NCBI RefSeq assembly: GCF_009764265.1
Contig: NZ_RWIR01000052.1
Coordinates: 62,001 to 126,000, forward strand
Direction of reading: 5' to 3'
DNA: 64,000 bases
Source of the DNA: Pseudomonas sp. PB101
GTDB lineage: Bacteria > Pseudomonadota > Gammaproteobacteria > Pseudomonadales > Pseudomonadaceae
Numbering within the stretch: position 1 is the stretch's first letter; every line of letters begins with the position of its first letter. Below are positions 43,365 to 52,696 of this stretch, piece after piece. Both the position numbers and the translations under genes were made by a program. The notes under the pieces were generated by a model that searched no databases, was not told the origin of the DNA, and saw only the letters and a program-made list of their open reading frames with translations.

Positions 43365-45782
43365 TCAGAAGTCCAGGTTGGACACCGCCAAGGCGTTGCT
43401 TTCGATGAAGTCACGGCGTGGTTCGACCGCATCACCCATCAGGGTGTTGAAGATCTGATCCGCGCCAATGGCGTCTTCGATGGTCACTTTGAGCATCCGG
43501 CGCTGGCTTGGGTCCATGGTGGTTTCCCACAGCTGATCCGGGTTCATTTCGCCCAGACCTTTGTATCGCTGGATGGTGTGGCGCTTGGTGCTTTCAGCCA
43601 TCAGCCATTCAAGGGCTTCCTTGAACTCGGTCACCGGCTTCTTGCGCTCGCCACGCTGGATGTACGCGCCGTCGTCCAGCAGGGTGCTCAGTTGAGCGCC
43701 TAGCGAAACCACAGTCTTGTAATCGTTACTGCCGAAGAAGTCGCGGTTGAAGGTGACGTAGTTCGACAGGCCGTGGGAGATCAGTTCGACCTCTGGCAGC
43801 CAGACGTTACGTTCACGGTCTTCACGCAGGCTGGCTTTGTAAACCAGGCCGGACTTCTCAACGGTGCGCAGGCGAACTTCGTACTGAGCCAGCCAATCCT
43901 GCATCGCTGCGTGATCGGACAGTTGCTCCATGCTCACCGCAGGCAGGTAGATGAAGTGCTCGGTCAGCTCCTGTGGGTACAGGCGCGACAGACGCTTGAG
44001 GGTCTTCATCACCAGACGGAAATCATTCACCAGACGCTCAAGCGCTTCACCGGAGATACCGGGTGCTTCTTCGTTCAGGTGCAGGCTCGCATCTTCCAGG
44101 GCCGACTGGGTCATGTACTCTTCCATGGCCTCGTCGTCTTTGATGTATTGCTCCTGCTTGCCCTTCTTGACCTTGTACAGCGGTGGCTGAGCGATGTAGA
44201 TGTAGCCGCGTTCGATCAGCTCCGGCAGCTGACGGAAGAAGAAGGTCAGCAGCAGCGTACGGATGTGCGAACCGTCGACGTCAGCATCGGTCATGATGAT
44301 GATGTTGTGGTAACGCAGCTTGTCGATGTTGTACTCGTCGCGGCCGATGCCGCAGCCCAGCGCGGTGATCAAGGTGCCCACTTCCTGGGAAGAGATCATC
44401 TTGTCGAAGCGCGCCTTCTCGACGTTCAGGATCTTGCCCTTCAGCGGCAGGATGGCCTGGGTCCGACGGTTACGTCCCTGCTTGGCGGAGCCGCCAGCAG
44501 AGTCACCTTCCACGAGGTACAGTTCGGAAAGGGCAGGGTCTTTTTCCTGGCAGTCAGCCAGTTTGCCCGGCAGGCCGGCGATATCCAGCGCGCCTTTGCG
44601 ACGGGTCATTTCACGGGCTTTACGCGCCGCTTCACGAGCACGTGCCGCATCGATCATCTTGCCGACGACCAGCTTGGCTTCGTTCGGATTTTCCAGCAGG
44701 AAGTCGGAGAAGTACTTGCCCATTTCCTGTTCGACCGCGGTCTTCACTTCGGAAGACACCAGCTTGTCTTTGGTCTGGGAGCTGAACTTCGGATCCGGCA
44801 CTTTTACCGAAATGATCGCGGTCAGGCCTTCACGAGCATCGTCACCGGTGGTGGCGACCTTGTGCTTCTTCGCCAGGCCTTCAGCTTCGATGTAGGTGTT
44901 CAGGTTACGCGTCAGTGCGGAACGGAAACCCACCAGGTGAGTACCGCCATCGCGCTGTGGAATGTTGTTGGTGAAGCACAGCAGGTTCTCGTTGAAGCTG
45001 TCGTTCCACTGCAGGGCGATTTCCACGCCGATGCCGTCTTCACGCTGGATGTTGAAGTGGAACACCTGGTTGACCGGGGTCTTGTTGGTGTTCAGGTATT
45101 CAACGAACGCACGCAGGCCGCCTTCGTATTTGAACAGTTCTTCCTTGCCGCTGCGCTCGTCCTTGAGGACGATGCCGACACCGGAGTTGAGGAAGGACAG
45201 TTCACGAATCCGCTTGGCCAGGATGTCCCAGCTGAAATGGATGTTCTTGAAGGTTTCGCTGGAAGCCTTGAAGTGGATCTGCGTACCGGTGGTTTCGCTG
45301 TCGCCAACGATTTTCATCGGCTCTTGCGGAACACCGTGGACGTAAGTCTGTTCCCAGATCTTGCCGCTACGGCGAACGGTCAGGACCAGCTGTTCCGACA
45401 GGGCGTTAACGACCGACACACCCACGCCGTGCAGACCGCCGGAGACCTTGTAGGAGTTGTCGTCGAACTTACCGCCGGCGTGCAGCACGGTCATGATGAC
45501 CTCGGCTGCCGAAACGCCTTCTTCCTTGTGAACGTCTACCGGGATGCCACGGCCGTTGTCGCGAACGGTGATGGACTCATCCGGGTGGATGATGATGCTG
45601 ATGTCGTCGCAGTAGCCGGCGAGGGCTTCGTCGATCGAGTTATCGACCACCTCGAACACCATGTGGTGCAGACCGCTACCATCATCGGTGTCGCCAATGT
45701 ACATACCGGGACGTTTGCGTACGGCATCCAGGCCTTTCAGCACTTTAATGCTCGTTGAGTCGTACGTATTTTCTTCGCTCAA
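43365..45782 (-). CDS. gyrB: DNA gyrase subunit B
   Basis: ATPase subunit of DNA gyrase, which supercoils DNA ahead of the fork. 805 residues: GHKL ATPase (VDNSIDEALAGYCDDI, NGRGIPVD, GGLHGVGVSVVNALS), transducer, and TOPRIM domain with EGDSAGGSAKQGRNRRTQA and DADVDGSHI, plus the proteobacterial insert and C-terminal tail. The start is a TTG at 45782 with GGAG upstream; the frame stays open further upstream into recF, but TTG gives the known MSEENTYDS N-terminus. It begins five bases after recF ends. Confidence 0.97.
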   Translation of the reverse strand: MSEENTYDSTSIKVLKGLDAVRKRPGMYIGDTDDGSGLHHMVFEVVDNSIDEALAGYCDDISIIIHPDESITVRDNGRGIPVDVHKEEGVSAAEVIMTVLHAGGKFDDNSYKVSGGLHGVGVSVVNALSEQLVLTVRRSGKIWEQTYVHGVPQEPMKIVGDSETTGTQIHFKASSETFKNIHFSWDILAKRIRELSFLNSGVGIVLKDERSGKEELFKYEGGLRAFVEYLNTNKTPVNQVFHFNIQREDGIGVEIALQWNDSFNENLLCFTNNIPQRDGGTHLVGFRSALTRNLNTYIEAEGLAKKHKVATTGDDAREGLTAIISVKVPDPKFSSQTKDKLVSSEVKTAVEQEMGKYFSDFLLENPNEAKLVVGKMIDAARAREAARKAREMTRRKGALDIAGLPGKLADCQEKDPALSELYLVEGDSAGGSAKQGRNRRTQAILPLKGKILNVEKARFDKMISSQEVGTLITALGCGIGRDEYNIDKLRYHNIIIMTDADVDGSHIRTLLLTFFFRQLPELIERGYIYIAQPPLYKVKKGKQEQYIKDDEAMEEYMTQSALEDASLHLNEEAPGISGEALERLVNDFRLVMKTLKRLSRLYPQELTEHFIYLPAVSMEQLSDHAAMQDWLAQYEVRLRTVEKSGLVYKASLREDRERNVWLPEVELISHGLSNYVTFNRDFFGSNDYKTVVSLGAQLSTLLDDGAYIQRGERKKPVTEFKEALEWLMAESTKRHTIQRYKGLGEMNPDQLWETTMDPSQRRMLKVTIEDAIGADQIFNTLMGDAVEPRRDFIESNALAVSNLDF

Positions 45783-45787
45783 TGCCT

Positions 45788-46891
45788 TCACTCCCGATGG
45801 TCGTGGGTCTGGGTGATACGGCCCTGTTCCACGTGGAACAGTGCGACTGGCGTTTCCGTCTGCCAGCCTTCCCTCAATAATTCGTGATCTACACAGGTGA
45901 TAAATACCTGGCAGCGTAAGTCTTCCAACAAGCGGCAAAGCGCGCGACGGTGCTGCTCGTCCAGTTCGGACGGCAAGTCATCCACCAGATAAATACACTG
46001 ACCGCGTCGAGCCTGGCTGACCAGGTGCCCCTGGGCAATCCGTAATGCGCAAACCACCAACTTCTGCTGGCCACGGGACAAGATGTCCGCGGCGTTGTGT
46101 GCGCCCAGTCTGAGACGCAAATCAGCACGTTGTGGTCCGGCCTGGGTGTGCCCTATTTGCTGGTCCCGCTGTAGAGACCCGGCGAGCACAGCACTCAATT
46201 CACGGTCCTTGTCCCAGCCGCGGTAATAGCTGAGCGTCAAGCCTTCAAGCTCAACCAGTTCGCTCAAGGTTTGTTCAAAGACTGGTTTCAAGGCTTTGAT
46301 ATAGGCGCGGCGGTATTCATCAATTTCAGCGCTGGCCTGGCACAGTTCCCTGTCCCAAACCGCTTGCGAAACGGCGTCAAGTGTACCATGCCGCAGCCAA
46401 GAGTTTCTCTGGCGCAGGGCCTTCTGCAAGCGCTGCCAGGTTGACATGAAGCGCGGTTCCACGTGGAACACGCCCCAATCGAGAAACTGTCGGCGAATCT
46501 TCGGTGCCCCTTCCAGCAATCGAAAGCTGTCCGGGTTGATCAGTTGCAGCGGCAGAATCTCGGCCAGTTGGGCTGCGCTGCGCGCGTTCTGCCCATCGAT
46601 CCGGATCTGGAATTCACCCTGGCGATCCCGCGAAATGCCCAAGGCGCTATGCCCACCCTCAGCCAGTTCAACCTGGCCAAACACCGTGCAGGCAAGCTGT
46701 TCGTATTGAATGACCGGTAACAGGCGGGTGCTGCGAAACGAACGGGCAAGCCCCAGCAGATGGATGGCTTCCAGAACACTGGTTTTGCCGCTGCCGTTGG
46801 CGCCGTAAAGGATATTGATGCGGGGAGAGGGGGAGAAGGTCACCGGGTGCAGATTGCGCACCGCGGTGACCGAGACGCGACTTAAGGACAT
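45788..46891 (-). CDS. recF: DNA replication and repair protein RecF
   Basis: SMC-like ATPase that loads RecA at single-strand gaps with RecO and RecR. 367 residues: Walker A GANGSGKT (30-37), signature region LSRGQQKLVVCALRIAQG and Walker B IYLVDDLPSELD. The gene is in the dnaA-dnaN-recF-gyrB order and unusual in carrying two ParB-binding parS palindromes inside its coding sequence (45825 and 46455). Confidence 0.96.
   Translation of the reverse strand: MSLSRVSVTAVRNLHPVTFSPSPRINILYGANGSGKTSVLEAIHLLGLARSFRSTRLLPVIQYEQLACTVFGQVELAEGGHSALGISRDRQGEFQIRIDGQNARSAAQLAEILPLQLINPDSFRLLEGAPKIRRQFLDWGVFHVEPRFMSTWQRLQKALRQRNSWLRHGTLDAVSQAVWDRELCQASAEIDEYRRAYIKALKPVFEQTLSELVELEGLTLSYYRGWDKDRELSAVLAGSLQRDQQIGHTQAGPQRADLRLRLGAHNAADILSRGQQKLVVCALRIAQGHLVSQARRGQCIYLVDDLPSELDEQHRRALCRLLEDLRCQVFITCVDHELLREGWQTETPVALFHVEQGRITQTHDHRE
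45825..45840. promoter_or_regulatory. parS centromere site 1 (in recF 3' end)
   Basis: TGTTCCACGTGGAACA, a perfect 16-bp palindrome identical to the Pseudomonas parS consensus bound by ParB. It lies near the end of recF, about 4 kb from oriC and 12 kb from parAB. Confidence 0.93.
46455..46470. promoter_or_regulatory. parS centromere site 2 (inside recF)
   Basis: GGTTCCACGTGGAACA, a 14-bp perfect palindrome core matching the parS consensus at 15 of 16 positions, 630 bp from the first site within the same gene. Confidence 0.9.
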
Positions 46892-46911
46892 CTAGCTTCT
46901 GCTGGGCATGA

Positions 46912-48015
46912 TTACAGACGCATCGGCATGACGACGTAGGCCGAGTCGTCGTTGTCCGATTCCTGCACCAGCGCACTGCTGTTGGAGTCGGACAGGATCA
47001 GACGAACCTGCTCGGTGGTCATCACGCCCAGTACGTCGAGCAGATAGCTCACGTTGAAGCCGATTTCCAGGGAGCCGCCGTTGTATTCAACGCCCACTTC
47101 CTCTTCCGCTTCTTCCTGCTCCGGGTTGTTCGCCTGGATCTTCAGCTGACCGCTGGCCAGTTGCAGACGGATACCACGGTACTTCTCGTTGGACAGAATC
47201 GCGGTACGGCTGAACGCTTCACGCAACGCCTGGCGATCGCCCAGTACCAGCTTGTCGCCGCCTTTTGGCAGAACGCGCTCGTAGTCCGGGAATTTACCGT
47301 CGACCAGTTTCGAGGTGAAGGTGAACTCACCGGTGGTGGCGCGGATATGGTGCTGGCCCAGCACGATGCTGACATTGCCGTCCGGCTCGGTGAGCAGGCG
47401 CGCCAGTTCGAGGATACCTTTGCGCGGCACAATGACCTGGTGACGATCCGGCTGACCGATATCGGCCTGCATCGAGCACATGGCCAGGCGGTGACCGTCG
47501 GTGGCCACGGCGCGGATCACGCCGGCAGACACTTCCAGCAGCATGCCGTTGAGGTAGTAACGCACGTCCTGCTGGGCCATGGCGAAGCTGGTGCGCTCGA
47601 TCAGACGACGCAGCTTGCTTTGCTCCAGGCTGCAGGTCAGCGAACCCGGGCCTTCTTCTACAGTCGGGAAATCGTTGGCCGGCAATGTCGACAAGGTGAA
47701 GCGGCTACGGCCAGCCTTGACCACAAGCTTCTGCTCATCGACCTTGATATCGATCAGCGCATCGTTCGGCAGGCTTTTGCAGATGTCCATCAGCTTGCGC
47801 GCCGGCACGGTGATGGAACCCGGATCCGCCGGCTCTTCGAGTTGAACACGACCGACCAGCTCGACTTCCAGGTCGGTACCGGTCAGCGACAATTGCTGGC
47901 CTTCGACAACCAGCAGCACGTTGGAGAGCACCGGCAAGGTCTGGCGGCGTTCGACGACGCCTGCGACCAGTTGCAGGGGTTTCAACAGGGCTTCGCGTTG
48001 AATGGTGAAATGCAT
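46912..48015 (-). CDS. dnaN: DNA polymerase III beta subunit (sliding clamp)
   Basis: Ring-shaped processivity clamp of the replicative polymerase. 367 residues, three similar domains, ending in the canonical YVVMPMRL. Second gene after dnaA, with 39 bp between dnaA stop and dnaN start, and 20 bp before recF, so dnaA-dnaN-recF-gyrB probably form one transcription unit with extra internal promoters. Confidence 0.98.
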   Translation of the reverse strand: MHFTIQREALLKPLQLVAGVVERRQTLPVLSNVLLVVEGQQLSLTGTDLEVELVGRVQLEEPADPGSITVPARKLMDICKSLPNDALIDIKVDEQKLVVKAGRSRFTLSTLPANDFPTVEEGPGSLTCSLEQSKLRRLIERTSFAMAQQDVRYYLNGMLLEVSAGVIRAVATDGHRLAMCSMQADIGQPDRHQVIVPRKGILELARLLTEPDGNVSIVLGQHHIRATTGEFTFTSKLVDGKFPDYERVLPKGGDKLVLGDRQALREAFSRTAILSNEKYRGIRLQLASGQLKIQANNPEQEEAEEEVGVEYNGGSLEIGFNVSYLLDVLGVMTTEQVRLILSDSNSSALVQESDNDDSAYVVMPMRL

Positions 48016-48054
48016 GGTCTAGTCCCTTGCCTTAATTAGCTGCGCTGGTGTTCA

Positions 48055-49578
48055 TCAAGTGGTCAGTGTACGCAGCAGGTTCTTGTAGTCCTCGCGGATG
48101 TCCGCGTCGGATTCCTTAAGTTCGTTGATCTTGCGGCAGGCGTGCAAAACAGTCGTATGGTCGCGGCCGCCAAACACATCGCCGATTTCCGGCAGGCTGT
48201 GGTTAGTCAACTCTTTGGACAAGGCCATTGCAACCTGACGCGGACGTGCGACCGAGCGAGAACGACGCTTGGACAGCAAGTCGGAGATCTTGATCTTGTA
48301 ATACTCGGCGACGGTGCGCTGAATGTTATCCACAGAGACCAGTTTATCCTGCAACGCCAACAAGTCCTTCAGGGATTCGCGAATCAACTCGATGGTGATA
48401 TCGCGGCCCATGAAGTGCGAGTGGGCGATCACGCGTTTGAGCGCGCCTTCCAGCTCACGGACGTTGGAGCGAATGCGCTGGGCAATGAAGAACGCGGCGT
48501 CGTGTGGCAGATCGACCTTGGCCTGGTCGGCCTTCTTCATCAGGATCGCCACGCGGGTTTCCAGCTCCGGCGGCTCGACCGCTACGGTCAGGCCCCAGCC
48601 AAAGCGGGATTTAAGGCGCTCTTCAAGGCCTTCGATTTCTTTCGGGTAGCGGTCACTGGTGAGAATGACCTGCTGGCCACCTTCGAGCAGGGCGTTGAAG
48701 GTGTGGAAAAACTCTTCCTGGGAACGCTCCTTGCGGGCGAAGAACTGAATGTCATCGATCAGCAAGGCATCCACCGAGCGGTAGAAGCGTTTGAACTCGT
48801 TGATCGCATTCAGTTGCAGGGCCTTGACCATGTCCGCCACAAAACGCTCCGAATGCAGGTACACCACCTTGGCATTCGGGTTCTTCTTTAATAGATGGTT
48901 ACCCACAGCGTGCATCAAGTGGGTTTTACCCAGGCCGACACCACCATAAAGGAAGAGCGGGTTGTACCCGTGCTTGGGGTTGTCCGCCACCTGCCAGGCG
49001 GCGGCGCGCGCCAGCTGGTTGGATTTACCTTCAACGAAGTTCTCGAAGGTAAAGGTGCGGTTCAGGTAACTGGTGTGCTTGAGCGCACCTTCGACCTGCA
49101 CGGTACGTTGCTCGGCGCGCACCGGGGCCTGTTGCGAACTGGCGCCGGCCATCGGGTCGAAGCTGTCACGGGAAGGTTCTTCCTCGTTTACCTCGGCCGT
49201 TTTTTGCGTGGCGCGTTTGGTCGAAGCCGCGGCAGGTGCCGGCGCTGGCGAACTGGCGGGTGCCTGTGCAGCCTGGGCCTGGGAAGCCGCAGCTGCCAGG
49301 GGAGCATTGGGCGCGGCACGGGGTGCCGAACTGCGTTTGCTGCCTATTAACAAGGAAAGCGCAGGCGCCATGCCGTTGCCGTGCTCATCGAGCAATTCGA
49401 GAACACGCCCCAGGTACTTTTCGTTGACCCAGTCCAGAACAAAACGGTTGGGTGCATAGACACGCAACTCGTCGCCTTCGGCTTCGACCTGTAGTGGACG
49501 GATCCAAGTGTTGAATTGTTGGGCAGGCAGCTCATCGCGCAAAAGCTCCACGCACTGCTGCCAAAGTTCCACTGACAC
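48055..49578 (-). CDS. dnaA: Chromosomal replication initiator protein DnaA
   Basis: AAA+ initiator that binds the DnaA boxes of oriC. 507 residues: domain I (1-~80), a long Ala/Pro-rich linker (~85-165), AAA+ domain with Walker A GGVGLGKTH (212-220) and Walker B LLIDDIQFF, and the DNA-binding domain IV with RPRQVAMALSKELT and GGRDHTTVLHACRKI. Start GTG at 49578 with AGGGG upstream. One perfect DnaA box lies within the gene (48326), others just upstream, allowing autoregulation. Confidence 0.98.
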   Translation of the reverse strand: MSVELWQQCVELLRDELPAQQFNTWIRPLQVEAEGDELRVYAPNRFVLDWVNEKYLGRVLELLDEHGNGMAPALSLLIGSKRSSAPRAAPNAPLAAAASQAQAAQAPASSPAPAPAAASTKRATQKTAEVNEEEPSRDSFDPMAGASSQQAPVRAEQRTVQVEGALKHTSYLNRTFTFENFVEGKSNQLARAAAWQVADNPKHGYNPLFLYGGVGLGKTHLMHAVGNHLLKKNPNAKVVYLHSERFVADMVKALQLNAINEFKRFYRSVDALLIDDIQFFARKERSQEEFFHTFNALLEGGQQVILTSDRYPKEIEGLEERLKSRFGWGLTVAVEPPELETRVAILMKKADQAKVDLPHDAAFFIAQRIRSNVRELEGALKRVIAHSHFMGRDITIELIRESLKDLLALQDKLVSVDNIQRTVAEYYKIKISDLLSKRRSRSVARPRQVAMALSKELTNHSLPEIGDVFGGRDHTTVLHACRKINELKESDADIREDYKNLLRTLTT

Positions 49579-50144
49579 GGATATCCCCTAAGTTGAAAGC
49601 CGGTGAGGCAAAAACAAGCGGCCATTGTAGCGGCCAGACGCCGACTTATCCACACGAAGGTGGTTCATCGACCAAGAACAATCAGGGATTTATACGCAAA
49701 AAAGACGACCAATGGTCTGTGCATAAGCTCTGTGGATAACCGGGGTTAAGGTCATTGCACAAGTGGGGGCGAAACTCGGTGGATAACCGGCCTGTGGATA
49801 AAGCGGCATTCCACACACAGGTTATCCGACAGTGCAGCACAGGCTGAACACGGTTTTCCACTGTAGTTGTCATTCTCTGTACATCAGGTAAAACAAGGGC
49901 TGAATCGACTTATCCACAGAAGGAGGCGAGCCTAGCTTTTATAAGCTTTACAGAAAAGCTTTAAATTCTTTCCTTTCTTATTTTTATATTTACCGACGGT
50001 TCCTTCAGCGCAAAACGCCTGGAGATCTATTTATAAGGAAACGCTGGTTGGAAATTGACCTGAAGGCTTGCTTTCTCTAGAATCCCCGGTCTCTTAAAAC
50101 GGGGGCCATTCCGGCCCGTTGTGGACGAACCAGGTAACACGACA
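49579..50144. other. Chromosomal replication origin oriC (dnaA-rpmH interval)
   Basis: 566 bp without a gene. Perfect DnaA boxes TTATCCACA at 49646 (+), 49731 (-), 49793 (-) and 49910 (+); TTATGCACA at 49718 (-) also fits the relaxed consensus; near matches at 49778 (-) and 49822 (+). The box cluster is followed by an AT-rich block (49934-49995, with repeated AAGCTTT) that would be the unwinding element. The rpmH promoter lies at the right end and the dnaA promoter must lie at the left. Confidence 0.95.
50055..50083 (+). promoter_or_regulatory. Sigma-70 promoter of the rpmH operon
   Basis: TTGACC (50055-50060) and TAGAAT (50078-50083) with the optimal 17-bp spacing, about 60 bp upstream of the rpmH start. 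Confidence 0.8.
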
Positions 50145-50279
50145 ATGAAACGTACTTTCCAACCAAGCACTATCAAACGCGCTCGTACCCACGGCTTCCG
50201 TGCTCGCATGGCTACCAAGAACGGTCGTGCCGTTCTGTCGCGTCGCCGCGCCAAAGGTCGTGCGCGTCTGGCAGTTTGA
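50145..50279 (+). CDS. rpmH: Ribosomal protein bL34
   Basis: A 44-residue, Arg/Lys-rich protein of the large ribosomal subunit (MKRTFQPSTIKRARTHGFRA...). Too basic and conserved to be mistaken for anything else. First gene rightward of oriC; rnpA begins 16 bp after the stop, so both components, one of the ribosome and one of RNase P, are made from the same message. Confidence 0.98.
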   Translation: MKRTFQPSTIKRARTHGFRARMATKNGRAVLSRRRAKGRARLAV

Positions 50280-50295
50280 TAAGCCGGCACTGGAG

Positions 50296-50697
50296 GTGAG
50301 TCAGGACTTCAGTCGGGAAAAGCGTCTGCTTACTCCCCGGCATTTCAAGGCAGTCTTTGACTCCCCTACCGGCAAGGTTCCGGGGAAAAATCTCCTGCTC
50401 CTTGCGCGCAACAACGATCTTGATCACCCCCGTCTCGGGTTGGTTATCGGGAAAAAGAGCGTAAAGCTCTCCGTCGAGCGCAATCGCCTCAAACGTCTGA
50501 TGCGCGAATCGTTTCGCCTGAACCAGGATTCACTGGTCGGTTGGGACATCGTTATCGTCGCGCGCAAAGGTTTGGGTGACGTAGAAAACCCCGAATTGAT
50601 TCAGCATTTCGGCAAACTCTGGAAGCGTCTGGCTCGCAGTTCGCCGGTACCAGCAGTCAAAACCGAAACTGTAGGGGTAGACAGTCCCGATGCGTAA
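50296..50697 (+). CDS. rnpA: Ribonuclease P protein component
   Basis: Basic protein cofactor of the RNase P ribozyme, which matures tRNA 5' ends. 133 residues with the signature RLGLVIGKKSVKLSVERNRLKRLMRESFR. Start GTG at 50296 (MSQDFSREKRLL); a longer frame upstream overlaps rpmH and is rejected. The end overlaps yidD by eight bases. Confidence 0.95.
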   Translation: MSQDFSREKRLLTPRHFKAVFDSPTGKVPGKNLLLLARNNDLDHPRLGLVIGKKSVKLSVERNRLKRLMRESFRLNQDSLVGWDIVIVARKGLGDVENPELIQHFGKLWKRLARSSPVPAVKTETVGVDSPDA

Positions 50698-50935
50698 ACT
50701 GGCACTCGTTCCGATCCAGTTTTACCGCTATGCCATTAGTCCTCTGATGGCCAGTCACTGTCGTTTCTACCCCAGTTGTTCCTGCTACGCGTTAGAAGCC
50801 ATCGAAAATCATGGCCTTCTTCGCGGTGGCTGGCTGACCTTTCGTCGTTTAGGTCGCTGTCATCCGTGGAATCCCGGTGGTTATGACCCGGTTCCACCTA
50901 TCCCTACCTCCCGTTCTTCTTCGATGGCCGAGTAA
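50690..50935 (+). CDS. yidD: Membrane protein insertion efficiency factor YidD
   Basis: A small amphipathic inner-membrane-associated protein of 81 residues that helps YidC-dependent insertion. Conserved SHCRFYPSCSCYALEAIENHG and GRCHPWNPGGYDPVP segments with the family's three Cys. It overlaps rnpA and ends two bases before yidC. Confidence 0.95.
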   Translation: MRKLALVPIQFYRYAISPLMASHCRFYPSCSCYALEAIENHGLLRGGWLTFRRLGRCHPWNPGGYDPVPPIPTSRSSSMAE

Positions 50936-50937
50936 TC

Positions 50938-52617
50938 ATGGATATCAAACGCACGATCCTGATCGTCGCCCTGGCAATCGTGTCCTACGTTATGGTTCTT
51001 AAATGGAACCAGGACTATGGTCAGGCTGCCTTGCCGACTCAGAATGTTGCCTCCAGTACGACTGCACCGGGCCTGCCGGAAACGGCAACTGGCTCCAACG
51101 CTTCCGCCAGTGACGACATTCCACGTGCTGCAAGCGACACCAGCGCACCTGCCGAAACGCCGGTGGCTGTGAGCAAGGACCTCATCCAGATCAAAACGGA
51201 TGTACTGGACCTGGCTATCGACCCACAAGGTGGCGATGTTGCCCAGTTGACCCTGCCGCTGTATCCGCGTCGCCAGGATCACCCGGAAATTCCGTTCCAG
51301 CTGTTCGATAACGGCGGCGAACGTACTTATCTGGCGCAAAGCGGTCTGATCGGCACCAACGGTCCGGATGCCAATCCGGCCGGTCGTCCGGTTTATTCCT
51401 CGGAGAAGAAGGTTTATCAACTGGCTGACGGTCAGGACCAATTGGTCGTAGACCTGAAGTTCAGCAAGGACGGCGTCAACTACATCAAGCGTTTCACCGT
51501 GAAACGCGGCCTGTATGACGTAACCGTTTCCTACCTGATCGACAACCAGAGCGCTCAGCCCTGGACCGGTGCGATGTTCGCCCAGTTGAAGCGCGACGCC
51601 AGCGCCGATCCTTCGTCGACCACGGCTACCGGCACCGCGACTTACCTGGGCGCCGCCCTGTGGACAAGTTCTGAGCCGTACAAGAAAGTGTCCATGAAGG
51701 ACATGGACAAGGCAGCGCTCAAAGAAACCGTCACTGGCGGTTGGGTTGCCTGGTTGCAGCACTACTTCGTGACCGCGTGGATTCCGGCCAAGGGCGAAAA
51801 CAACGTCGTCCAGACCCGTAAAGACAGCAAAGGCAACTACATCATCGGCTACACCGGCCCATCGATGAGCGTTGCACCGGGCGCCAAGGCCGAGACCAGC
51901 GCTGTTCTGTACGCAGGTCCGAAAAGCCAGGCCGTGCTCAAAGAGTTGTCCCCAGGTCTGGAACTGACGGTCGACTACGGTATTCTGTGGTTTATCGCCC
52001 AACCGATCTTCTGGTTGCTGCAACACATCCACGCCATTGTGGGTAACTGGGGCTGGTCGATCATCTTCCTGACCATGCTGATCAAAGGGATCTTCTTCCC
52101 GCTGTCGGCTGCCAGCTACAAATCCATGGCGCGCATGCGTGCAGTGGCACCGAAACTGGCCGCGCTGAAAGAGCAACATGGCGATGACCGACAGAAAATG
52201 TCGCAAGCCATGATGGAGCTGTACAAGAAAGAGAAGATCAATCCGCTGGGTGGTTGCTTGCCAATCCTCGTGCAGATGCCGGTTTTCCTCTCGCTGTACT
52301 GGGTTCTGCTGGAAAGCGTTGAAATGCGCCAGGCGCCGTTCATGCTGTGGATCACTGACCTGTCGATCAAGGATCCGTTCTTCATTCTGCCGATCATCAT
52401 GGGCGCAACCATGTTCATCCAGCAGCAGCTGAACCCGACTCCTCCGGATCCGATGCAGGCCAAGGTAATGAAGCTGATGCCAATCATCTTCACCTTCTTC
52501 TTCCTGTGGTTCCCGGCTGGTCTGGTGCTGTACTGGGTAGTGAACAACTGCCTGTCGATCGCCCAACAGTGGTACATCACACGTAAGATCGAAGCGGCCG
52601 CTAAAGCAGCTGCCTGA
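50938..52617 (+). CDS. yidC: Membrane protein insertase YidC
   Basis: Inserts and folds inner-membrane proteins with or without Sec, including ATP synthase subunits a and c encoded nearby. 559 residues: N-terminal helix (6-22), Ser/Thr/Ala-rich linker, large periplasmic domain (~55-340) and the conserved five-helix core from ~345 with GWSIIFLTMLIKGIFFPL and NPLGGCLPILVQMPVF. A terminator follows the stop. Confidence 0.97.
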   Translation: MDIKRTILIVALAIVSYVMVLKWNQDYGQAALPTQNVASSTTAPGLPETATGSNASASDDIPRAASDTSAPAETPVAVSKDLIQIKTDVLDLAIDPQGGDVAQLTLPLYPRRQDHPEIPFQLFDNGGERTYLAQSGLIGTNGPDANPAGRPVYSSEKKVYQLADGQDQLVVDLKFSKDGVNYIKRFTVKRGLYDVTVSYLIDNQSAQPWTGAMFAQLKRDASADPSSTTATGTATYLGAALWTSSEPYKKVSMKDMDKAALKETVTGGWVAWLQHYFVTAWIPAKGENNVVQTRKDSKGNYIIGYTGPSMSVAPGAKAETSAVLYAGPKSQAVLKELSPGLELTVDYGILWFIAQPIFWLLQHIHAIVGNWGWSIIFLTMLIKGIFFPLSAASYKSMARMRAVAPKLAALKEQHGDDRQKMSQAMMELYKKEKINPLGGCLPILVQMPVFLSLYWVLLESVEMRQAPFMLWITDLSIKDPFFILPIIMGATMFIQQQLNPTPPDPMQAKVMKLMPIIFTFFFLWFPAGLVLYWVVNNCLSIAQQWYITRKIEAAAKAAA

Positions 52618-52638
52618 TTTACACTGTGGATAACCACT

Positions 52639-52665
52639 CAAAACGCCCCCTAGTGGGGCGTTTTG
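52639..52665 (+). terminator. Terminator after yidC
   Basis: CAAAACGCCCC-ctagt-GGGGCGTTTTG, an 11-bp perfect stem whose right arm includes TTTT. A DnaA box (52625-52633) lies just before it. Confidence 0.88.
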
Positions 52666-52696
52666 CTATCTGTCACTTTTGTCTGGATACCGGTTT

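Noticed and set aside
43773..45758. 661-codon open frame antisense to gyrB
   Set aside because: gyrB is intact on the other strand; the frame has no recognisable domain and no ribosome site.
50881..52641. 586-codon open frame antisense to yidC
   Set aside because: yidC is complete and conserved; the antisense frame is a codon-bias artefact.
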